Origin: Alphaproteobacteria bacterium
GTDB lineage: Bacteria; Pseudomonadota; Alphaproteobacteria; ATCC43930; CGMCC-115725
Assembly: GCA_019237175.1 (NCBI GenBank)
Contig: JAFAHP010000139.1
Span: 1-5,972, forward strand
DNA length: 5,972 nucleotides
Direction: 5' to 3'
Part shown: one piece after another, positions 1 to 4,782 of the stretch
How positions within the stretch are numbered: the first letter of the stretch is position 1
Layout of the letters: each line of letters begins with the position of its first letter
Made by a program: the position numbers and the translations under genes
Notes under the pieces: model-generated
What the model saw: the letters and a program-made list of their open reading frames with translations, nothing else
Database searches by the model: none
What the model was told of the DNA's origin: nothing

Positions 1-20
1 TCTCGCTTGACCTCGGACAT
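1..20 (-). CDS. 5' end of an unidentified minus-strand gene (partial)
   Basis: An ATG on the minus strand (complement of 18-20) opens a frame reading M-S-E-V-K-R before the window ends. An AGGAG Shine-Dalgarno motif (complement of 26-30) sits 5 nt upstream, which is good spacing. A plausible promoter and a dyad lie further upstream (78-108). The gene is divergent from the monooxygenase/dioxygenase pair, so a regulator or another pathway gene would fit, but six codons cannot identify it. The call rests only on the start signal and context. Confidence 0.45.
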
Positions 21-77
21 CTGCGCTCCTGGAATGCTGCTGTTGCCGGCGGCCCTTGTGGCGGCCGAGCATGCACC

Positions 78-108
78 CATATAGCAGGGCATCATGCTAT
101 TTTATCAA
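78..108 (-). promoter_or_regulatory. candidate promoter for the left-edge minus-strand gene
   Basis: Read on the minus strand, TTGATA (108 to 103, five of six matches to the -35 consensus) is followed by TATATG (83 to 78) with a 19-nt spacer; shifted -10 choices give 17-18 nt. The dyad at 81-100 lies between and over these boxes, as expected for a repressor site. The leader to the ATG at 20 would be about 50 nt. This is prediction from consensus only. Confidence 0.3.
81..100. promoter_or_regulatory. dyad ATAGCA-N8-TGCTAT, candidate operator
   Basis: Two perfect 6-bp inverted arms, ATAGCA (81-86) and TGCTAT (95-100), are separated by 8 bp. This is the usual geometry for a dimeric helix-turn-helix regulator of the TetR, GntR or MarR type. 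A second, wider inverted pair, AGCATG (68-73) and CATGCT (93-98), overlaps it. The site sits in the AT-rich part of the divergent region between the left-edge gene and the monooxygenase, so it could control both directions. The regulator is not in the window unless it is the left-edge gene. Confidence 0.4.
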
Positions 109-164
109 TTAAATAAGCCTTCCTTATATGCCGGATTCCGCAAGCCAAAGCCATGTCGCTGAGT

Positions 165-325
165 TCCGCTGCCGGTCCGCTGCCAAATGCCGCAAACGGC
201 GCCCGATTTCCGCTGTCGGCCGGCACCGCCGCAATGGTCTCAAGACTTTGATTACAACCGGATTCCCGACGCCGGCGCGGCGATTTTCAGGGGCAAAAAC
301 TCATTTTTCCGCTGTCGACAGCGGA
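165..325. repeat. cluster of TCCGCTG repeats in the monooxygenase leader
   Basis: The heptamer TCCGCTG occurs at 165-171, 176-182, 209-215 and 308-314, and inverted at 319-325. The copies at 207-218 and 306-317 share a longer identical core, TTTCCGCTGTCG. All lie in the roughly 300-nt stretch ahead of the chosen monooxygenase start, which otherwise shows no gene I can support. They could be binding sites for an activator or repressor. Chance in GC-rich DNA is possible for the single copies, less so for the shared 12-mer and the palindrome. Confidence 0.4.
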
Positions 326-326
326 A
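307..326. promoter_or_regulatory. perfect 20-bp palindrome (TTCCGCTGTC / GACAGCGGAA)
   Basis: Positions 307-316 are exactly complementary to 317-326 with no spacer. The palindrome lies about 110 nt upstream of the monooxygenase start at 434 and consists of two head-to-head copies of the TTCCGCTGTC element also found once at 208-217. It has no T-tract and does not follow a gene, so a protein-binding operator is more likely than a terminator. No bound regulator can be named. Confidence 0.45.
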
Positions 327-433
327 TTGGGCACGAGGCGTGCCAGCCGCCTTGCCTTTTTGGTTGCAGCGCTTTTCCCGCCGGCGCATGTTTGACTAGT
401 GAATGCGAGGGCTGTGACAAGGGGTTCACGCGG

Positions 434-1645
434 ATGACCACCGCCGCGATCCGGCGCTTTGCTGTTCCGAGCCCGGAAGAGCTGATCGATCGCGCACGCG
501 GCATGGTGCCCGAGATCCGCGCACTCGCCGAACAGACCGAGCGCAATCGCAACGTGCTCCCCCATATCATCGACAAGATCCGCGACGCCGAATTGTTGCG
601 GACCTGCCGGCCGAAGGAATTCGGCGGATTCGAATATGACGGCGAGACGGCGCTTAGGATCGCGCTGACGATCTCGGCGGCTTGCGCCTCGACCGGCTGG
701 GCGGTCAACGGAGCGGTCTCCAACGGCCGGTCGATCGCCCACTTCCCGATCGAGGCGCAACGCGAGGTCTGGGACGGCGACGAGGACCCGTTTACCTGCG
801 CCTGCTTTGCGCCGACCGGCACCGCCGTTCCGGTCGACGGCGGCTATGTGCTGAATGGCACCTGGTCATTCGCCAGCGGCTGCGATGCTTCGAGCTGGGT
901 CAAGCTCGGCGCTTTCATCACTCCACCCGATGCGAAGCCCCCGTTCGAGGGCGCGTTCTTCCTGTTGCCGATCGGCGATTGCGAGATCGTCGACAACTGG
1001 TTTGTCTGCGGTCTTGCCGGGACCGGCAGCAAGGACATCGTTGCACGCGACGTGTTCGCTCCGGCGCACCGGGTGCTGTTGTTTGCCGACGCGCGGGCCG
1101 GCACCGCACCCGGCGCCAAATATCATAAGAACCCGCTCTACCGCATGCCGCTGTTGATCCACGGCGCCTCGATGCTGGCATCGACCGCGGTGGGTGCCGC
1201 GCGCGGTGCGCTCGACGCCTATCTGGAGATGACCAGGGTGCGCAAGACCCGCGGTGCACTGGCCGGCGGCCAGCTCCCGATGGCCGAATTCGCTACGATC
1301 CAGCTGCGCTACGCCGAAGCGGCCGCCGCGGTCGAGAGCGCCGAGCTGATCCTCTTAACCGATATGCGCAACATGACGCAGAAGCTCTACGCGGGCGAGG
1401 AGATCACGATCGCCGACCGCATCCGTTGCCGCCGCAACCAGGCCTGGGTGACAAAGCTTGCCGTGCAGGCGGTCGATGCGCTCAACGCCTCGACCGGCGG
1501 CTATGGCTTGCATCTCAGCAATCCGGTGCAGCGTGCATGGCGCGACGCCAACGCGGTGGCGCGTCATGTCAGCCTCAATTGGGATGCGGTCGGGACCATG
1601 TACGGCCAGCACGCCTTCGGCCTCGAGCCGCGCGGCCAGTATTAG
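434..1645 (+). CDS. flavin-dependent aromatic monooxygenase, acyl-CoA dehydrogenase fold (HsaA/HpaH-like oxygenase component)
   Basis: A 403-residue protein of the acyl-CoA-dehydrogenase-like group D flavin monooxygenases. These cytoplasmic enzymes use reduced flavin supplied by a separate reductase to hydroxylate phenols; the steroid-ring hydroxylase HsaA is an example. Seen here: an N-terminal helical domain (about 13-115) with A-S-T-G-W-A at 85-90, a central beta domain with W-S-F-A-S-G at 144-149 and G-T-G-S-K-D at 196-201, and a C-terminal helical domain with G-G-Y-G-L-H at 355-360, His378 and the family-like ending Y-G-x-H-x-F-G-L-E-P-R-G. No reductase gene is in the window. I chose the ATG at 434 because AAGGGG (419-424) lies 9 nt upstream and homology-like sequence begins there; the frame stays open back to 128 but that extension resembles nothing. 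It is probably co-transcribed with the dioxygenase 42 nt downstream. A true acyl-CoA dehydrogenase is less likely. Confidence 0.85.
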   Translation: MTTAAIRRFAVPSPEELIDRARGMVPEIRALAEQTERNRNVLPHIIDKIRDAELLRTCRPKEFGGFEYDGETALRIALTISAACASTGWAVNGAVSNGRSIAHFPIEAQREVWDGDEDPFTCACFAPTGTAVPVDGGYVLNGTWSFASGCDASSWVKLGAFITPPDAKPPFEGAFFLLPIGDCEIVDNWFVCGLAGTGSKDIVARDVFAPAHRVLLFADARAGTAPGAKYHKNPLYRMPLLIHGASMLASTAVGAARGALDAYLEMTRVRKTRGALAGGQLPMAEFATIQLRYAEAAAAVESAELILLTDMRNMTQKLYAGEEITIADRIRCRRNQAWVTKLAVQAVDALNASTGGYGLHLSNPVQRAWRDANAVARHVSLNWDAVGTMYGQHAFGLEPRGQY

Positions 1646-1687
1646 CTTTTATCGGTCGGGAATCACTCCAACGGAAGGACCAGGAAG

Positions 1688-2752
1688 ATGGCGGAAATAC
1701 TCGGTCTCGGCGTTACCCATTGGCCGACCCTGTGCATGCCGAATGACGGGTTGACCGGGGTGTTCAAGACGACCTTGCGCGCCCCCAATGTCGCAGCTTC
1801 ACGAAAGGACCCGGCCAATTGGCCGGCCGAGCTGCGCGCCGAGCTCGGCAACGATGACGGGCTGTCGGCGGCCAATCGCTGCGGCGAGCGTTTCGGCAAC
1901 GATTTCCGCGCGATCCGCAAGATCCTAGACGACTTCAACCCGGATCTGGTGGTCGTCTGGGGCGACGACCAGTACGAGAATTTCCGCGAAGACATCGTCC
2001 CGGCCTTCTGCCTGTTGGGCTACGACCCTGAATTCGATATCAAGCCATGGCAAAACGGCAACGGCGGCAAGCCCAACCGCTGGGGCGAGCCGGGCGATTG
2101 GCCATTAAAGCTGAAGGGCCATCGCGAGGCGGCCAAGTATCTCGCCACCGGGTTGATCGAGCGCGGCATCGACATGGCCTACGCGTACAAGCCGCTGCAC
2201 CACCCGATGGCGCATGCCTTTACCAACACCTTTCTTTATCTCGACTGGGACCGGAAGGGGTTTCCCTATCCGGTGATCCCGTTTGCAATCAACTGCTACG
2301 GCCGCACCTTGCTGCACGCAAAAGGCGGTCTTGCTCACCTGTTCCAGCCGCCACGACCGGCCGACGAATCGGAGGACCCGCCGGCACCCGCACCCTGGCG
2401 CTGCATGCAGGTCGGCGCCGCGGTCGCCCAGGTATTGGCCGCCTCCCCCTATCGGGCCGCACTGATCGCGTCGTCGAGCTGGTCGCATGCCTTCCTGTCG
2501 CCGAAAAACGGCTATCTGTGGCCGGATCACGAAGGCGACCGGCTGCTGTTCGACGCGGTCAGCCGTGCGGACTACGATGTTTGGCGCAAGCGCACGCTGG
2601 CCGAGATGGAATTTGCCGGGCAGCACGAAATGCTGAACTGGATGGCGCTGATCGGCGCGATGGAGGCGCTCGATCGCCGTCCGGTGATCCAGGATTACAT
2701 GGAGACCTACATCCTGGCATCCGACAAGTGCTTCCTGTCCTTCCCGCCGTGA
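1688..2752 (+). CDS. LigB-type class III extradiol ring-cleavage dioxygenase-like protein
   Basis: A 354-residue protein of the LigB superfamily, whose members open catechol-type rings next to the diol with a non-haem Fe(II). By analogy with protocatechuate 4,5-dioxygenase, His11 (G-V-T-H-W-P) matches the first iron ligand, Glu314 (G-Q-H-E-M-L-N-W) the acidic ligand and His267 (S-W-S-H-A-F) the catalytic base; His176 (M-A-H-A-F) matches the conserved DHG histidine. The second ligand, normally a histidine in N-D-H, is Gln95 here (G-D-D-Q-Y-E-N-F). It is longer than LigB (about 300 residues), with an insert near 120-145 rich in Gly, Asn and Trp. The ATG at 1688 is preceded by GGAAGGA (1673-1679) at 8 nt. 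It lies 42 nt after the monooxygenase, so hydroxylation followed by ring opening is the natural reading. Family is sure; activity and substrate are not. The alignment was made by eye. Confidence 0.82.
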   Translation: MAEILGLGVTHWPTLCMPNDGLTGVFKTTLRAPNVAASRKDPANWPAELRAELGNDDGLSAANRCGERFGNDFRAIRKILDDFNPDLVVVWGDDQYENFREDIVPAFCLLGYDPEFDIKPWQNGNGGKPNRWGEPGDWPLKLKGHREAAKYLATGLIERGIDMAYAYKPLHHPMAHAFTNTFLYLDWDRKGFPYPVIPFAINCYGRTLLHAKGGLAHLFQPPRPADESEDPPAPAPWRCMQVGAAVAQVLAASPYRAALIASSSWSHAFLSPKNGYLWPDHEGDRLLFDAVSRADYDVWRKRTLAEMEFAGQHEMLNWMALIGAMEALDRRPVIQDYMETYILASDKCFLSFPP

Positions 2753-2780
2753 TCGTCTAGCACCGGCGAAAAACAGAGAA

Positions 2781-2816
2781 CCCGAGGCGCTCCGCTTGCT
2801 CAGCGGATCGCCCGGG
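2781..2816 (+). terminator. GC-rich hairpin after the dioxygenase gene
   Basis: CCCG-a-GGCG-c-TCCGCT (2781-2796) pairs with AGCGGA-t-CGCC-CGGG (2802-2816) around the loop TGCTC. This gives 14 base pairs with one bulge and one mismatch, starting 28 nt after the stop of the dioxygenase. No T-run follows directly, so it is not a classic intrinsic terminator; it may stabilise the 3' end or mark a Rho-dependent stop. Its position at the end of a two-gene transcript supports an end-of-operon role. Confidence 0.5.
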
Positions 2817-2833
2817 CTCCGCCCAGATTAACC

Positions 2834-2858
2834 AAAAATACGGCAAAATCGTATTTTT
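2834..2858. terminator. perfect inverted repeat AAAAATACG-N7-CGTATTTTT
   Basis: Nine bases at 2834-2842 are exactly complementary to 2850-2858, around the loop GCAAAAT. The right arm ends in five T on the plus strand and the left arm gives five T on the minus strand, so it could act in both directions as a weak terminator. The stem is AT-rich, so an operator for a DNA-binding protein is an alternative. It lies just after the GC hairpin and at the border of the AT-rich gap. Confidence 0.35.
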
Positions 2859-3087
2859 CGCCCGGCCGACCTCAGGTGCATCTCTGATATATGATGGTAG
2901 GCTGTTTTCATATTCAATTCGATCAAATTTTTAAAAGATTTAAGTTTGGTAAAATCCAAACAAATAATTGATAGTTATGACCGATTTTTGACGCTTACTA
3001 GACGTTAGACTGACGAAAATATAATTAAAACGACCTCCGGGCGATGATTACTGCCCGAGATTCGTATCGAAATGACGGGAGGAGCAC
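2859..3087. other. AT-rich intergenic stretch without a gene
   Basis: The DNA from about 2885 to 3035 is markedly richer in A and T than the flanking genes and has stops in all frames at short intervals. It holds a 6-bp inverted repeat, GTTTGG (2944-2949) and CCAAAC (2956-2961), and a weaker one, CGGGC (3038-3042) and GCCCG (3053-3057). A TATAAT hexamer occurs at 3020-3025. The change of base composition suggests a promoter region, acquired DNA, or both. I see no RNA gene or protein frame in it. Confidence 0.5.
3020..3025 (+). promoter_or_regulatory. candidate -10 box (TATAAT) for the small gene pair
   Basis: An exact TATAAT lies 62 nt ahead of the start at 3088. No good -35 box sits at 16-18 nt; TTGACG at 2988-2993 is 26 nt away, too far for a normal sigma-70 pair, and TTACTA at 2995-3000 is a weak match at 19 nt. 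In such AT-rich DNA the hexamer may be chance. Confidence 0.25.
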
Positions 3088-3294
3088 ATGGACCGCAAAT
3101 TCGCATCAGCGCGCCTGAACCCTGCTGCATCCCCGAATCTTCAGCATTGGTCCCCGCCATTCACTCCGTCGATATACGAGGCGGCTTGCGGTCAGACCGG
3201 AGGAACATCATCGGCTGGGCTACTACTCCTATCGCTCGGGCTTTGGGCAGTGGTCTGGGCCGCTCTCGCCTCATTATCTTCGTGGTTGAGGTGA
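3088..3294 (+). CDS. small single-span membrane protein, unknown function
   Basis: A 68-residue frame that I do not recognise as a characterised family. Residues 1-40 are polar and rich in Pro, Ser and Ala; residues about 43-64 form one hydrophobic segment (G-L-L-L-L-S-L-G-L-W-A-V-V-W-A-A-L) followed by S-S-W-L-R at the end, so it is predicted to be tail-anchored in the inner membrane. The start is well supported: GGGAGG (3077-3082) lies 5 nt before the ATG. A different frame opening at 3072 overlaps it but its start precedes this ribosome site. Another small gene follows after 38 nt and is probably co-transcribed. Short hydrophobic proteins of this kind are common hypotheticals in Bradyrhizobium-like genomes (recalled, not checked). 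Confidence 0.5.
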   Translation: MDRKFASARLNPAASPNLQHWSPPFTPSIYEAACGQTGGTSSAGLLLLSLGLWAVVWAALASLSSWLR

Positions 3295-3332
3295 TCTCAC
3301 AATTCGCATTCGCTCGAAGCTGGAGGAACCCG

Positions 3333-3584
3333 ATGCTCAGGCAAGTAAGTGAGCGGGCCGTTCGGAGCGATTATGAAGCTGTGATCGCTGAATTCATCCG
3401 CACCAACGGGATTACGCGCTGCCCAACCGCTTGCGTATCGCCGACGCAAGGCTCGATTGGCGCAGCTGACCAAGCCGCGCTCGAAAAATACGCAGTTACC
3501 CAGGAGCGGCTGCGTCAGGCGAAGGCTGCTGCCCGCGCCCGACTGTTCTGGAACGTCTCGTCCCCGCCACGGGCAGAAAAATAG
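3333..3584 (+). CDS. small hypothetical protein with C-P-T-A-C motif and C-terminal helix
   Basis: An 83-residue product of unknown function. A central part reads F-I-R-T-N-G-I-T-R-C-P-T-A-C-V (residues 21-35), with a Cys30-x3-Cys34 pair, followed by a charged, alanine-rich segment (about 46-72) likely to be one long helix. I recall similar short hypotheticals from Bradyrhizobium but cannot name a family. The start at 3333 has GGAGGA (3322-3327) 5 nt upstream; the frame is open back to 3072, but that extension lies over the neighbouring membrane-protein gene in another frame and has no convincing character. The last dozen codons overlap, in antisense, what looks like the decayed end of a minus-strand dioxygenase remnant, so its C terminus may be a product of the junction. 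A zinc or redox role for the cysteines is speculation. Confidence 0.5.
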   Translation: MLRQVSERAVRSDYEAVIAEFIRTNGITRCPTACVSPTQGSIGAADQAALEKYAVTQERLRQAKAAARARLFWNVSSPPRAEK

Positions 3585-3907
3585 CCACCGCGCCCGGCAC
3601 GGCTCAGGAAAGTCACCCGGTCATTCGGGCGAACTCGGGCGATATGTTCAATGGCCGGTAGGTATCAACACCGATGCCGGTGCGGGTCCGCCGCGTCGGC
3701 CGCGACGACATCGGCGGTGTCGATTTGCCGCGGCCGGTAACCGCCTTTGATCCGGACGACCTCGTTCGGCCCGTCGGTGCGGTAGAGCAGCGCCACCGGA
3801 CCGGCGAACCCATGCCGGCTCACATGCTCCTCCCTGAGGTCGCCGAGCCCGACCCGCGCTTGGCGCAGAAAGCGGCCGCAGGTAAAGTAGATCCACGAAC
3901 GCATCAT
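3545..3907 (-). pseudogene. truncated N-terminal remnant of a homogentisate 1,2-dioxygenase-like gene
   Basis: A minus-strand frame starts at ATG 3907 (or the adjacent ATG at 3904) with GGGGAG (complement of 3915-3920) 7 nt upstream, and runs 80 codons to a TGA at 3667-3665. Its sequence (Q-A-R-V-G-L-G-D-L-R-E-E, then H-G-F-A-G-P-V-A-L-L-Y-R, then N-E-V-V-R-I) follows the N-terminal pattern of homogentisate 1,2-dioxygenases (…ELFG-x-x-GF-x-G-x-x-SLLYH…V). Past the TGA the same frame goes on with N-D-R-V-T-F-L-S-R and Y-F-S-A-R-G-G-D-E, recalling the N-D-D-V…SR…YF-R-N-A-D-G-D-E stretch of that family, then fades near 3545, where the small plus-strand gene ends. A full enzyme has about 350-440 residues, so most is missing, including the iron site. 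It diverges from the ridA-like gene by 74 nt. The assignment is by eye and could be wrong; a short novel gene is the alternative. Confidence 0.42.
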
Positions 3908-3981
3908 TCGCGGTCTCCCCAGAGAGGGGTTTCGGGCAACCCTGGCACACCGGACGCCAGCACGGACAAAGGAGCGATGTG
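3908..3981. promoter_or_regulatory. divergent control region before the RidA-family gene
   Basis: This 74-nt gap separates two start codons facing away from each other and must hold both ribosome sites: GGGGAG for the minus-strand remnant and AAAGGAG (3968-3974) for the RidA gene. It contains short dyads: GGGTT (3927-3931)/AACCC (3938-3942) and CTGGC (3942-3946)/GCCAG (3956-3960, 9-bp spacer). The latter has operator-like geometry. No clear -35/-10 pair is visible. Confidence 0.35.
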
Positions 3982-4368
3982 ATGGCCAAGCGGCAAAGCG
4001 TGAATTTCCCCGGTTTCGCTCATCAGAACCCGATCCCGAATGCCAGCCGGATCGGTAATGTGATGATGTCGAGCGTGATCAGCGGCGTCGACCCGGGAAC
4101 GCGCAATCTGCCGCCGGAACTGGCAAAGCAGGTGACCAACGTGTTCAATCATGTGCGTACGGCGATAACATCTGCCGGCGGAACCCCGGACGACATCATC
4201 AAGATGACCTTCTGGATGAAGGAGCTGACGACCGGACGTGCAGCCCTCAACGACGAGTGGGTCAAGATGTTCCCCGACGCCGCATCCCGGCCGGCCCGAC
4301 ACACGATGGCGCTCGGCGCCGAAAGCAACGCGCTAGTGACCTGCGAATTCGTCGCCGTTTTTGGCTAG
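3982..4368 (+). CDS. RidA/YjgF family protein (imine/enamine deaminase or 2-aminomuconate-deaminase-like)
   Basis: A 128-residue protein of the RidA superfamily, small trimeric cytoplasmic enzymes that hydrolyse imines and enamines; 2-aminomuconate deaminase of the 2-aminophenol meta-cleavage pathway belongs to the same family. Seen here: the substrate-binding arginine in R-P-A-R-H-T (Arg106, equal to Arg105 of E. coli RidA), Glu122 in T-C-E-F-V-A-V (equal to Glu120), and the family core D-D-I-I-K-M-T-F-W-M at 70-79. Both catalytic positions are kept, so it is probably active. AAAGGAG (3968-3974) is 7 nt before ATG 3982 but only 4 nt before the in-frame GTG at 3979, so I prefer the ATG. The DOPA-dioxygenase-family gene follows after 27 nt, suggesting one operon and a role in clearing or deaminating a nitrogen-bearing ring-cleavage product. 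The substrate is unknown. Confidence 0.85.
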   Translation: MAKRQSVNFPGFAHQNPIPNASRIGNVMMSSVISGVDPGTRNLPPELAKQVTNVFNHVRTAITSAGGTPDDIIKMTFWMKELTTGRAALNDEWVKMFPDAASRPARHTMALGAESNALVTCEFVAVFG

Positions 4369-4395
4369 ACGCTATCGCAGGTTGGAGACACGCGG

Positions 4396-4782
4396 ATGAC
4401 CGACCCAGATACTCAGCCGATCAAGATCGACGGCTATCACGCACACGTGTATTACGACACCGAGACCCGCCGGCGCGCCCAACGGCTGCGGGAAACGATC
4501 GCCGGCGCCTTAGGTGTCGAGGTCAGGGAATTGAGCGACGAGCCAAGGGGTCCCCACCCGGTTCCGCAATTCCGGTTTACGTTTACGGCGGCGCAGTTCG
4601 AGAACGTCGTGCCGTGGCTGATGCTGAACCGCGAGGGTCTCGACGTTCTCGTCCACCCGCTGACCGACAACTCTTACGACGACCACTCCCGCTATGCGGT
4701 CTGGCTCGGCTCGCCGGTCGCGCTAAAGCTCAACACGATGCGCCGGACCTACCGCGCCGAGCAATATCCGACGGCGCGCTAA
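4396..4782 (+). CDS. DOPA 4,5-dioxygenase family ring-cleaving enzyme
   Basis: A 128-residue protein matching the short DOPA 4,5-dioxygenase family known from fungal pigment synthesis and from bacteria. Members perform extradiol cleavage of catechols such as DOPA, giving muconate semialdehydes that may cyclise with an amine. Conserved histidines visible: H-A-H at 15-17, His54 in G-P-H-P-V-P-Q-F, His87 in V-L-V-H-P-L-T and His97 in D-D-H-S; the W-L-M-L-N-R-E-G-L-D segment (74-83) is also typical. Length is normal for bacterial members. TTGGAGA (4382-4388) stands about 8 nt before the ATG. It forms a likely operon with the RidA-family gene 27 nt upstream, and its stop codon overlaps the stop of the convergent RraA-family gene. 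Family assignment is firm from the motifs; the natural substrate is not known and DOPA itself need not be it. Confidence 0.83.
   Translation: MTDPDTQPIKIDGYHAHVYYDTETRRRAQRLRETIAGALGVEVRELSDEPRGPHPVPQFRFTFTAAQFENVVPWLMLNREGLDVLVHPLTDNSYDDHSRYAVWLGSPVALKLNTMRRTYRAEQYPTAR

Noticed and set aside
128..433. N-terminal extension of the monooxygenase by 102 codons from an ATG at 128
   Set aside because: The extension is rich in Arg, Cys and Ser with no family resemblance, has no ribosome site at 128, and covers the repeat and palindrome region. The ATG at 434 has AAGGGG upstream and fits the family's usual length.
2047..2760. A 237-codon plus-strand frame inside the LigB-type gene
   Set aside because: Arg-rich out-of-frame shadow; the dioxygenase motifs are in the other frame.
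2988..3025. TTGACG (2988-2993) plus TATAAT (3020-3025) as a sigma-70 promoter
   Set aside because: The 26-nt spacer is too long for a normal promoter, so only the -10 hexamer is listed, at low confidence.
3072..3332. A 170-codon frame starting at 3072 in place of the 83-residue gene
   Set aside because: Its start precedes the strong ribosome site at 3077-3084, it overlaps the membrane-protein frame, and only the part after 3333, which has its own ribosome site, looks protein-like.
3648..3989. A 113-codon minus-strand frame overlapping the cupin remnant
   Set aside because: It is out of frame with the family-like sequence, Arg-rich, and overlaps the RidA start; the frame starting at 3907 has the ribosome site and the recognisable pattern.
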